DNA from: Collinsella sp. TF05-9AC
GTDB lineage: Bacteria; Actinomycetota; Coriobacteriia; Coriobacteriales; Coriobacteriaceae
NCBI RefSeq assembly: GCF_003438495.1
Contig: NZ_QSSH01000017.1
Span: 40,008-47,463, forward strand
Reading direction: 5' to 3'
Length of the DNA stretch: 7,456 bases
This document shows positions 1 to 7,456 of this stretch, piece after piece. The stretch's first letter is position 1; every line of letters starts with the position of its first letter. Position numbers and translations under genes: made by a program. The notes under the pieces were generated by a model. That model saw only the letters and a program-made list of their open reading frames with translations, ran no database searches and had not been told where the DNA came from.

Positions 1-59
1 GCGGTGAAATAGGGACTGTTTTACCAGTTAAAAGGTCTAATCAGTCCCTATTTCACCGC
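1..59. repeat. 18-bp perfect inverted repeat with GGGACTG core (REP-like palindrome)
   Basis: Bases 1-18 are the exact reverse complement of bases 42-59, with a 23-base spacer. The left arm begins at the window edge, so the repeat may extend further. Within the left half, GGTGAAA (3-9) can also pair with TTTTACC (19-25, one G-T pair), which leaves a loop carrying GGGACTG. Bases 7-23 match bases 7277-7293 at 15 of 17 positions, so this belongs to the same repeat family as the palindromes at the other end of the window. It lies downstream of the transketolase genes, beyond their terminator. It could be a REP-like mobile palindrome or an extra terminator for a gene outside the window. Confidence 0.8.
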
Positions 60-69
60 AACTGAAACA

Positions 70-94
70 GGGGCGCTCTCCAAGAGAGCGCCCC
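70..94 (-). terminator. Intrinsic terminator of the transketolase operon
   Basis: GGGGCGCTCTC (70-80) pairs perfectly with GAGAGCGCCCC (84-94) around a 3-base loop, an 11-bp GC-rich stem. It lies about 50 bases past the stop codon of the C-terminal transketolase gene. On the minus strand the stem is followed by CTGTTTCAG, so the U-tract is short and interrupted. The stem strength and position support termination; the weak U-tract lowers certainty. Confidence 0.7.
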
Positions 95-145
95 CTGCCG
101 GGTTTCCATAGTTCTGGCGAAGCAGTCCTTGAGATCCGCCTTGCC

Positions 146-1087
146 TTATGCCAAGAACTCCTTGGTGGTCGCCACGATGTTGGCGGCGTCCAGGCCATAC
201 TTGTGCAAGAGCTCGGCACCCGGGCCGGACTCGCCAAAGGTGTCGTTGACGCCGATCTTCTTGAGGGGCGTCGGGCACTGCTCGCACAGGACGTCGGCAA
301 CGGCGCTGCCCAGGCCACCGATTACAGAATGCTCCTCGACGGTCACGACGTGGCCGGTCTTGGTGGCGCTCTTGACGATCAGGTCGGCATCGATGGGCTT
401 GATGGTGTGCATGTTGATGACCTCGGCGTCGATGCCCTCGGCAGCGAGCTGCTCGGCGGCCTCGAGAGCCTCGCCGACCATCAGGCCGCAGGCGATGATG
501 GTCACATCGGCGCCCTCGCGCATGACAATGCCCTTGCCCAACTCGAACTTGTAGGTCTCGGGGTCGTTGATAACCGGCGAGGCCAAACGGGCGAAGCGCA
601 TGTACACCGGACCGTCGCACTCGTAGGCGGCGCGCGTCACGGCGCGGGCCTCGACGTCGTCGGCGGGAACAATCACGGTCATGCCAGGGATGACGCGCAT
701 CAGGGCGATATCCTCGCAGCACTGGTGCGTGGCGCCGTCCTCGCCCACCGAGATACCGGCGTGCGTGGCACCGATCTTAACGTTGAGGTGCGGGTAGCCG
801 ATGGAGTTACGAACCTGCTCAAAGGCGCGACCGGCAGCGAACATGGCAAAGGTACTCGCGAAGGCAACACGACCGGTGGTCGCGATACCGGCGGCGACGC
901 CCATCAGGTTGCTCTCGGCGATGCCCACATCGAAGAAGCGGTCGGGGCAGGCTGCCTTGAACTTGCCGGTCTGCGTGGCGGCAGCCAGGTCGGCGTCGAG
1001 GACCACAAAGTCATCGTGCTCGTTGGCGAGCTCGACGAGGGCCTCGCCGTAGCTTACGCGCGTGGCGATTTTCTTGACGTCTGCCAT
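146..1087 (-). CDS. Transketolase, C-terminal subunit (pyrimidine-binding and C-terminal domains)
   Basis: A 313-residue chain that makes up the second half of a split transketolase. The pyrimidine-binding domain covers about residues 5-170. It has GIAESNLMG at 56-64, whose E58 is the conserved glutamate that activates thiamine diphosphate. The segments FASTFAMF (77-84) and VGEDGATHQ (114-122) are also typical. The C-terminal domain covers about 185-313 and includes EEHSVIGGLGSAV (251-263). In this family the enzyme moves two-carbon ketol units between sugar phosphates in the cytosol (non-oxidative pentose phosphate pathway). The ATG at 1087 was chosen because GGAG precedes it by 7 bases and it follows the N-terminal subunit's stop after a single base. 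The frame stays open upstream, but that part overlaps the neighbouring gene. The two chains should form one active site. The family is secure, but the exact substrate is not: apulose-4-phosphate transketolases are also split, though no apiose genes are visible. The stop is TAA. Confidence 0.93.
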   Translation of the reverse strand: MADVKKIATRVSYGEALVELANEHDDFVVLDADLAAATQTGKFKAACPDRFFDVGIAESNLMGVAAGIATTGRVAFASTFAMFAAGRAFEQVRNSIGYPHLNVKIGATHAGISVGEDGATHQCCEDIALMRVIPGMTVIVPADDVEARAVTRAAYECDGPVYMRFARLASPVINDPETYKFELGKGIVMREGADVTIIACGLMVGEALEAAEQLAAEGIDAEVINMHTIKPIDADLIVKSATKTGHVVTVEEHSVIGGLGSAVADVLCEQCPTPLKKIGVNDTFGESGPGAELLHKYGLDAANIVATTKEFLA

Positions 1088-1088
1088 C

Positions 1089-1919
1089 CTAGAGCTCCTC
1101 TCCGGCGGCCGTGAGCTCTGCCATGGCCTGCTCAAACTGTTCATCATTGGGGGCCTTGCCGTGCCAACCAACCTGGTTCTCCATAAAGGACACGCCCTTG
1201 CCCTTTGTGGTCTCCGCGATAATGGCAGTAGGCTGACCCTTGGTGGCGCGAGCCTCGGCAAAGGCGGCGCGGATCTGATCGAAATCGTTGCCGTCGGCAA
1301 GCTCCACCACGTGGAACTTAAAGGCGCGGAACTTGTCGGCGAGCGGCATGGGGTCGTTGACCTCCTCGACGGGACCGTCGATCTGCAGGCCGTTGTGGTC
1401 GACGATCACACAGAGGTTGTCGAGCTGCTGGTTGCCGGCAAACATGGCGGCCTCCCAGACCTGGCCCTCCTCGCTCTCGCCATCGCCCAGCAGGGCGTAC
1501 GTGCGATAAGTATCGCCCCAGTGCTTGGCGGCAACGGCCATGCCCACGGCGGCGGAGATGCCCTGGCCGAGCGAACCGGTGGACATGTCAACGCCCGGAG
1601 TGTCGTTCATGTTGGGATGACCCTGCAGGTGGCTGCCGATGTGGCGCAGCGTCTCAAGATCCTCCTTGGGGAAGAACCCACGCTCGGCGAGCACAGCGTA
1701 CAGACCAGGTGCACAGTGGCCCTTGGAAAGCACAAAGCGATCGCGGTCGGCCTTGCGGGGATGGGCCGGGTCGACGTTCATTTCCTCAAAGTACAGATAG
1801 GTCATGATGTCGGCAGCGCCGAGCGAACCGCCCGGATGGCCGGACTTGGCAGCGTGCACGCCGGTGACGATGCCCTTCCTTACCTCGTTGGCAACCTTTT
1901 TGAGCTCTTCGTCGCTCAT
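1089..1919 (-). CDS. Transketolase, N-terminal subunit (thiamine diphosphate-binding domain)
   Basis: A 276-residue chain corresponding to the first domain of transketolase, which binds the diphosphate end of thiamine diphosphate and the metal ion. Visible motifs are SGHPGGSLGAADI (26-38), SKGHCAPGLY (65-74), STGSLGQGI (113-121), and the cofactor motif starting GDGESEEGQ (145-153) and ending at DHN (174-176). It supplies the partner half of the gene just downstream; together they total about 589 residues, shorter than the roughly 650-700 of single-chain bacterial enzymes. The ATG at 1919 is preceded by AAGGAAGG at good spacing. The stop (TAG) is one base from the next ATG, so the subunits are very probably co-transcribed and translationally coupled. 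A candidate promoter lies about 90 bases upstream. The two halves in one tight operon argue for a genuine split enzyme and not a broken gene. Pentose phosphate transketolase is the default role; other ketol-transfer substrates are possible. Confidence 0.93.
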   Translation of the reverse strand: MSDEELKKVANEVRKGIVTGVHAAKSGHPGGSLGAADIMTYLYFEEMNVDPAHPRKADRDRFVLSKGHCAPGLYAVLAERGFFPKEDLETLRHIGSHLQGHPNMNDTPGVDMSTGSLGQGISAAVGMAVAAKHWGDTYRTYALLGDGESEEGQVWEAAMFAGNQQLDNLCVIVDHNGLQIDGPVEEVNDPMPLADKFRAFKFHVVELADGNDFDQIRAAFAEARATKGQPTAIIAETTKGKGVSFMENQVGWHGKAPNDEQFEQAMAELTAAGEEL

Positions 1920-2004
1920 TGTGCCTTCCTTTCATCCTCATTAGACAAAATGCGCACGGCACCGAAGGTAATCCCAACACAGCCGCAATGCACGTACGTC
2001 ATTC

Positions 2005-2033
2005 ATTATGCTGGAAACTGATGGCTTTACCAG
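2005..2033 (-). promoter_or_regulatory. Candidate promoter for the transketolase operon
   Basis: On the minus strand CATAAT (2005-2010) matches five of six bases of the -10 consensus. The -35 position (CTGGTA, 2028-2033, 17 bases away) is poor. The upstream 2035-2060 is strongly AT-rich and could act as an UP-like element. Transcription would start near 1998, within an 8-bp palindrome ACGTACGT (1992-1999), leaving a leader of about 80 bases. Elsewhere in this gap (1920-2126) I see no gene and no convincing terminator for the upstream yitT gene; only a weak 5-bp hairpin at 2069-2087. Confidence 0.3.
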
Positions 2034-2126
2034 AGTTTTTATCATTATTTAAACAATTTAGCAGGCAGAACCGCTGATGAAACGGTTTATCAATGTGAAC
2101 GTCTTTTGGATGGGACGCGGTCGGCC

Positions 2127-3017
2127 CTACGCGCTAATGTCCTTGAATCCCTCGCCGAAAGCTTCCGTAACGTCGGCGACCGTCACAATGGCGTGAGGAT
2201 CGCGCTCGCGCACGATCGTCTTGAGGGTATTGAGCTCTCGACGGTTCACGATGACCATGATCACCGGCTTCTCGGCACCCGAATACATGCCAGTCGCCTT
2301 AAACTTGGTACAACCACGACCCAGGCCATACATGATATCGGCAGCGATATCAGGGAACTTGTCCGAGATGATGAGTACCATACGGCGTTTGTTGCCACCA
2401 TCGACCACGGCATCGATCACGTAGCCGCTAATGACCATCGAAAGGCCTGCATATAGTGCATTTTCGATTGAAAAGACCGGAGCCGACAGCGCGCATACGG
2501 CAACATCGATCGCCATGACGGTCGAGCCCACGGGCAGCGAGGTATTACGCGAGATGATTTGGCCAATCGTGTCCGAGCCGCCGGTGTTGGCGCCGGCGCG
2601 CAGCACCATGCCGTAACCGATGCCTGTAATAATGCCGCCCCACATGGCAGGGAGCATCAGGTCCGCATCCGCCAGAGGTGCTACAAACGGGGCGAACAGA
2701 TCGGTAAAGAAGCCCAGCAGCACAAAGCCCGTCGCGGTCTGCACCACGTAGAACATGCCGCCCTCGCGCATAACGACCAGCAACAGCAAGGCGTTCATCA
2801 CGATCGTCTGAATACCAACGGGAAGCGATATGCCGCGCGATGCGCCGACCGCCTGGATAATGGTGGCAAGGCCCGTAACACCACCGGCAGCAAGGCCGTT
2901 GGGAATCAAAAACAGGTCGGTCGCAATAGCGGCCAGAGCGCACCCCAACATAATCTGGGGCAGGTCGTGAAAGAAGTTCATCGATAGAATGCGCTTGATG
3001 TCCAGACGATATGCCAT
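2127..3017 (-). CDS. YitT family membrane protein with C-terminal DUF2179 domain
   Basis: A 296-residue integral membrane protein. The N-terminal two thirds (about 20-206) is hydrophobic, with about six likely membrane segments, roughly 20-38, 69-84, 90-110, 118-138, 160-180 and 185-206. Two family glycine motifs appear: NGLAAGGVTGLA (40-51) and GANTGGSDTIG (142-152). The C-terminal part (about 212-292), beginning MVLIISDKFPDIAADIM, is a soluble DUF2179 domain. YitT proteins are widespread in Gram-positive bacteria, but transport substrate and function are unknown; this looks full length. The frame also offers an ATG at 3041, but that codon lies within a terminator hairpin. The ATG at 3017 has a strong GAGGGAGGT four bases ahead and is chosen. 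The gene stands apart from prfB (166-base gap with hairpins) and from the transketolases, so it is probably its own unit. The stop is TAG. Confidence 0.9.
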   Translation of the reverse strand: MAYRLDIKRILSMNFFHDLPQIMLGCALAAIATDLFLIPNGLAAGGVTGLATIIQAVGASRGISLPVGIQTIVMNALLLLVVMREGGMFYVVQTATGFVLLGFFTDLFAPFVAPLADADLMLPAMWGGIITGIGYGMVLRAGANTGGSDTIGQIISRNTSLPVGSTVMAIDVAVCALSAPVFSIENALYAGLSMVISGYVIDAVVDGGNKRRMVLIISDKFPDIAADIMYGLGRGCTKFKATGMYSGAEKPVIMVIVNRRELNTLKTIVRERDPHAIVTVADVTEAFGEGFKDISA

Positions 3018-3020
3018 GCT

Positions 3021-3029
3021 ACCTCCCTC
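3021..3029 (-). promoter_or_regulatory. Ribosome-binding site that fixes the yitT start
   Basis: GAGGGAGGT on the minus strand, three to four bases before the ATG at 3017, is a near-perfect Shine-Dalgarno sequence. It selects this ATG over the one at 3041. It directly abuts the U-tract of the upstream hairpin, which is unusual. Confidence 0.8.
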
Positions 3030-3057
3030 AAAAAAGCGCACCCAAACGGATGCGCTT
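3028..3057 (-). terminator. Intrinsic terminator or attenuator just ahead of yitT
   Basis: On the minus strand AAGCGCATCC (3057-3048) pairs with GGGTGCGCTT (3043-3034) through 10 pairs, one of them G-U, around a GTTT loop. It is followed by an unbroken run of T (3035-3030), the classic layout of an intrinsic terminator. The run ends about 13 bases before the yitT ATG and touches its ribosome-binding site, so no promoter fits between. It may simply end the secA-prfB transcript, but then yitT can be made only by read-through, or it may be a regulated attenuator in the yitT leader. Confidence 0.85.
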
Positions 3058-3077
3058 CGAACTTCTTGCTGTATTCG

Positions 3078-3083
3078 ATTCTA
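3078..3083 (-). promoter_or_regulatory. Weak candidate -10 element for yitT
   Basis: TAGAAT on the minus strand matches five of six bases of the -10 consensus. No good -35 hexamer lies 16-18 bases upstream, where the preceding terminator-like hairpin sits. If real, transcription would start near 3071 and the short leader would consist almost wholly of the terminator hairpin. Confidence 0.2.
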
Positions 3084-3097
3084 CCGATTCGCCGAAC

Positions 3098-3124
3098 AAA
3101 AACCACCCCTGCGCAGGGTTTGCT
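3098..3124 (-). terminator. Terminator-like hairpin after prfB (second of two related copies)
   Basis: On the minus strand AAACC and GGTTT flank a self-complementary CTGCGCAG core, and the stem is followed by TTTTT (3102-3098). It fits an intrinsic terminator of the secA-prfB transcript. On the plus strand it starts AACCACCC and resembles the hairpins at 3127-3161 and 7412-7434. Confidence 0.6.
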
Positions 3125-3126
3125 TT

Positions 3127-3161
3127 GGATACAAAACCACCCTGCTCGGAGGGTTTTATCC
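3127..3161. repeat. Terminator-like hairpin after prfB (first of two related copies)
   Basis: GGATA (3127-3131) pairs with TATCC (3157-3161) and AAACC (3134-3138) with GGTTT (3152-3156), with a two-base bulge between. An alternative inner pairing is CCCT with AGGG. The plus-strand start AAAACCACCCT is shared with the neighbouring hairpin. On the minus strand the distal arm contains TTTT, so it may contribute to termination of secA-prfB. Confidence 0.55.
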
Positions 3162-3168
3162 ATTTCCA

Positions 3169-3188
3169 CATAAACCGGGCGGTTTATG
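3169..3188 (-). repeat. Hairpin spanning the prfB stop codon
   Basis: CATAAACC (3169-3176) and GGTTTATG (3181-3188) are perfect 8-bp reverse complements around GGGC. On the minus strand the first arm contains the prfB TAA stop (3186-3184), so the stop codon would be inside the stem. No U-tract follows, so this is not a standard terminator. It may stabilise the mRNA 3' end or be fortuitous. Confidence 0.55.
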
Positions 3189-4331
3189 CAGATGGGATCT
3201 CTGCGTCAGCGTTGCCAGTGGCCCAGCGATGGTAGCCAATAACAAACGGGTCCAGGTCGCCATCGTCAAGAACTGCCTCGACGTTGCTGGTCTCAACGCC
3301 CGTGCGTAGGTCCTTAACCATCTGATACGGGTAGAGCACGTAGCTGCGGATCTGGTTGCCAAAACCAATCGTGGTTTTGGGTCCGCGAATCTCATCCAGG
3401 GCCTCGGCGCGCTTCTCGAGCTCAATCTCGTACAGGCGAGCCTTGAGGATCTGCATGCACGCGGCCTTGTTCTGGATCTGGCTGCGCTCGTTTTGGCAGG
3501 TGACCACAATGCCGCTGGGGAAATGCGTCACGCGCACGGCGGAGTCGGTGGTGTTAACGCCCTGACCGCCCGGGCCGCTCGCGTGGTACACGTCCACGCG
3601 GATGTCATCGGGACTGATTTCGATGTCGATATCATCGGGTAGCACGGGGATGACCTCGACGCCGGCAAACGTGGTCTGGCGGCGCTTCTTGTCGTCGGTG
3701 GGGCTAATGCGAACCAAGCGGTGGACGCCGGCCTCGGCGCGCAGCATGCCAAATGCGTCCTTGCCCTCGACGGTAAAGGTCGCGCGGTCGATGCCGATGA
3801 CCTCAGCAGCGGGGCAGTCGTTAATCGTGACCTTCCAGCCGCGACGCTGGCAGTACTTCATGTACATCTTAAAGAGCATGAAGGTCCAGTCCTGGGCCTC
3901 CAGACCACCCTGTCCGGGCTTGATGGTCACAATGGCATCGCCGTGATCGAACTCACCGGTAAACCAGCTCGAAAGCTCAAGCTCATCGATGGCACGGGCC
4001 AGGCGCTCAGCCGTGGCTGTAGCCTCCTCGCGAAGGGCGACGGCGTCGGGGTCATCCCCCATCTCCTCGGCAAGCTCCAGCGCGGCGCGGGCATCGGAAA
4101 GCTCGCCGCGCGCGGTGTCCACGGCAGCGATATCTTCCTTGGTACGCGCGATCTCCTCCATGGTGGCACGGGCGGCGTCGGCGTCATCCCAAAAGACAGG
4201 GGCAACACTTTTGGCCTCGAGCTCGGTCACACGGGTACGCTTCTCGTCCAGGTGGAGATACGACTCGACCTCGCCGAGCCGGTCCGCGAACGCGTCCAGC
4301 TCGGCGGGCGTTATCTCTAAAGCCTCAGCCA

Positions 4332-4332
<1 letters not shown>
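3184..4332 (-). CDS. prfB: Peptide chain release factor 2 (RF2)
   Basis: A 382-residue class I release factor. By family it reads UGA and UAA in the ribosomal A site and releases the finished protein. The N-terminal helical domain spans about 5-110. The stop-codon-recognition domain holds VHRLVRISPTDDKKRRQT, and the catalytic GGQ loop is at 255-257 (SGPGGQGVN), whose Q257 is the glutamine normally methylated by PrmC. The tripeptide at 210-212 is S-P-T, where RF2 proteins such as that of E. coli (205-207) have S-P-F; the rest of the protein is plainly RF2, not RF1. Many bacterial prfB genes carry an internal UGA frameshift site near codon 26; here TAT CTC CAC reads straight through at residues 25-27, so that autoregulatory site is absent. 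The ATG overlaps the secA stop by one base (TAATG), implying coupling to secA. The stop is TAA. Confidence 0.96.
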
Positions 4333-7139
<2,807 letters not shown>

Positions 7140-7146
7140 GTGGTTT

Positions 7147-7153
7147 TCCTTTT
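7147..7153 (-). promoter_or_regulatory. Ribosome-binding site supporting the secA start
   Basis: AAAAGGA on the minus strand sits 7 bases before the ATG at 7139. The upstream alternative at 7172 has only a weaker CAAGG at short spacing. The site therefore favours the 935-residue product. Confidence 0.6.
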
Positions 7154-7186
7154 TGGCCATCGCCCACGCCATGCAGCCTTGGGCGA

Positions 7187-7216
7187 GTTAAACACAGATA
7201 AATGTACTTTAGCCAA
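7187..7216 (-). promoter_or_regulatory. Weak candidate promoter for secA-prfB
   Basis: On the minus strand TTGGCT (7216-7211) and TTTAAC (7192-7187) each match four of six consensus bases, with an 18-base spacer. Transcription would begin near 7180, leaving a leader of about 40 bases for the ATG at 7139 and too little room for a ribosome site at 7172. The match is modest. Confidence 0.3.
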
Positions 7217-7233
7217 ACAAGGCGCGGCCTATA

Positions 7234-7249
7234 CGGTCGACCTCGACCG
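7234..7249. promoter_or_regulatory. 16-bp palindrome upstream of secA, possible operator
   Basis: CGGTCGA (7234-7240) and TCGACCG (7243-7249) are perfect reverse complements separated by CC. The site lies about 20-40 bases upstream of the candidate secA promoter. Its size and symmetry suit a dimeric DNA-binding protein, but it matches no operator I can name. Confidence 0.35.
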
Positions 7250-7268
7250 CCACGTAATAACTACGACC

Positions 7269-7305
7269 AACCTGCCAAAAAGGGACAGTTTTATTTTGGC
7301 AGGTT
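7269..7305. repeat. 12-bp stem with GGGACAG loop (REP-like unit)
   Basis: AACCTGCCAAAA (7269-7280) and TTTTGGCAGGTT (7294-7305) are perfect reverse complements around a 13-base loop AGGGACAGTTTTA. The segment 7277-7293 matches 15 of 17 bases of 7-23 at the other end of the window. The stem is unrelated to the stems of the other two copies while the GGGACnG loop is shared. Confidence 0.8.
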
Positions 7306-7335
7306 TTATCTGGGCAAACGCTGTATCTCTGCCAT

Positions 7336-7402
7336 TTGGTGCAAGCTAACCCGTCCCCTTCGCACCAATCTGGTGCAATGGGGACGGGTTAGCTTGCACC
7401 AA
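7336..7402. repeat. 67-bp near-perfect palindrome made of two inverted GGGACGGG units
   Basis: Arms 7336-7367 and 7371-7402 pair over 32 positions with two mismatches (7359/7379 and 7361/7377) and a 3-base centre. Each half also folds on itself: TTGGTGC (7336-7342) with GCACCAA (7362-7368), and TGGTGC (7371-7376) with GCACCA (7396-7401). The loop then carries GGGGACGGGTT on one strand or the other. It is thus two stem-loop units placed head to head. Confidence 0.85.
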
Positions 7403-7411
7403 TAAAATCAG

Positions 7412-7440
7412 AACCACCCTTAAAAAGGGTGGTTTGCTCT
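7412..7440. terminator. Terminator-like hairpin, possibly bidirectional
   Basis: AACCACCCTT (7412-7421) and AAGGGTGGTT (7425-7434) form a perfect 10-bp stem with an AAA loop. On the plus strand it is followed by TGCTCTT; on the minus strand by CTGATTTTATT. Neither is a clean U-tract, but the stem and the resemblance to the hairpins after prfB suggest a terminator, most likely for a gene to the right of the window on the minus strand. Confidence 0.6.
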
Positions 7441-7456
7441 TAGGGTATAACCCACG

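Larger units (their letters stand above)
7140..7456. other. Gene-free region upstream of secA, rich in palindromes
   Basis: These 317 bases hold no frame that looks like a gene. From left to right they contain the secA ribosome-binding site, a weak promoter candidate, a 16-bp palindrome (7234-7249), a GGGAC-loop hairpin (7269-7305), a 67-bp palindrome (7336-7402) and a terminator-like hairpin (7412-7434). The secA transcript probably begins within the left 100 bases; the rest looks like repeat and terminator material between secA and a neighbour beyond the window. Confidence 0.7.

Noticed and set aside
1..60. Inverted repeat at the edge as a CRISPR repeat or insertion-sequence end
   Set aside because: There is one copy only, no spacers, and no transposase frame beside it. 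A REP-like palindrome fits better.
1088..1092. The split transketolase as a frameshifted single gene
   Set aside because: The junction has a proper stop, ribosome site and start, and each chain ends at the natural domain boundary. Split transketolases are a known arrangement.
1088..1300. Upstream extension of the C-terminal transketolase frame to 1300
   Set aside because: The extension overlaps the conserved end of the N-terminal subunit, is Arg/Pro/Ser-rich with no homology, and a good ribosome site precedes the ATG at 1087.
203..2021. Long plus-strand frames opposite both transketolase genes (203-1114 and 1062-2021)
   Set aside because: Both are in register with the minus-strand genes, which have clear family motifs. 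The plus-strand products resemble nothing and have skewed composition.
2069..2087. Possible terminator after yitT (AACCG/CGGTT)
   Set aside because: Only 5 bp of stem with a 9-base loop and no U-tract on the minus strand.
3018..3041. Longer yitT start at 3041
   Set aside because: That ATG lies within the terminator stem and lacks a ribosome site, whereas the ATG at 3017 has GAGGGAGGT at proper spacing.
3721..4320. A 199-codon plus-strand frame opposite prfB
   Set aside because: Same in-register codon-bias artefact; prfB is unambiguous.
7202..7405. Short frames of about 67-69 codons between secA and the right edge
   Set aside because: They run through the palindromes and terminator hairpin, lack ribosome sites and show no family resemblance.

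Overview
The window looks like a stretch of chromosome from a GC-rich Gram-positive bacterium. The best guess is an actinobacterium of the Coriobacteriia (Collinsella or a relative). This rests on high-GC codon use with AT-richer gaps, a secA-prfB pair, a transketolase split into two short genes, a YitT-family membrane protein and GGGAC-type intergenic palindromes. No marker gene in the window fixes the taxon, so the assignment is an inference.

All five protein genes are on the minus strand, so transcription runs from right to left. From the right: (1) 7140-7456 is a 317-base gene-free stretch with a terminator-like hairpin, a 67-bp near-perfect palindrome, a GGGAC-loop hairpin, a 16-bp palindrome and a weak candidate promoter. 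(2) secA (Sec translocase motor) is followed directly by prfB (release factor 2); the genes overlap by one base (TAATG). (3) 3018-3183 is a crowded gap with four hairpins in a row. The last is a textbook intrinsic terminator whose U-tract runs into the ribosome-binding site of the next gene. (4) A YitT/DUF2179 membrane protein. (5) A 207-base gap with a candidate promoter. (6) The two transketolase halves, N-terminal then C-terminal, one base apart. (7) A GC-rich terminator, then an 18-bp inverted repeat at the very edge.

SecA and RF2 are housekeeping functions in protein export and translation termination. The two transketolase chains together should form one thiamine-diphosphate enzyme of pentose/triose interconversion. 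YitT is an uncharacterised membrane protein.

The genes are mostly ordinary. The most interesting points are: RF2 has Ser-Pro-Thr where family members normally have the stop-codon-reading tripeptide Ser-Pro-Phe, while none of the five genes here stops with UGA; intergenic palindromes at both ends share a conserved GGGACnG core although their stems are unrelated; and a terminator sits directly on the yitT translation start. I found no CRISPR array, tRNA, rRNA, intact insertion sequence or defence system.
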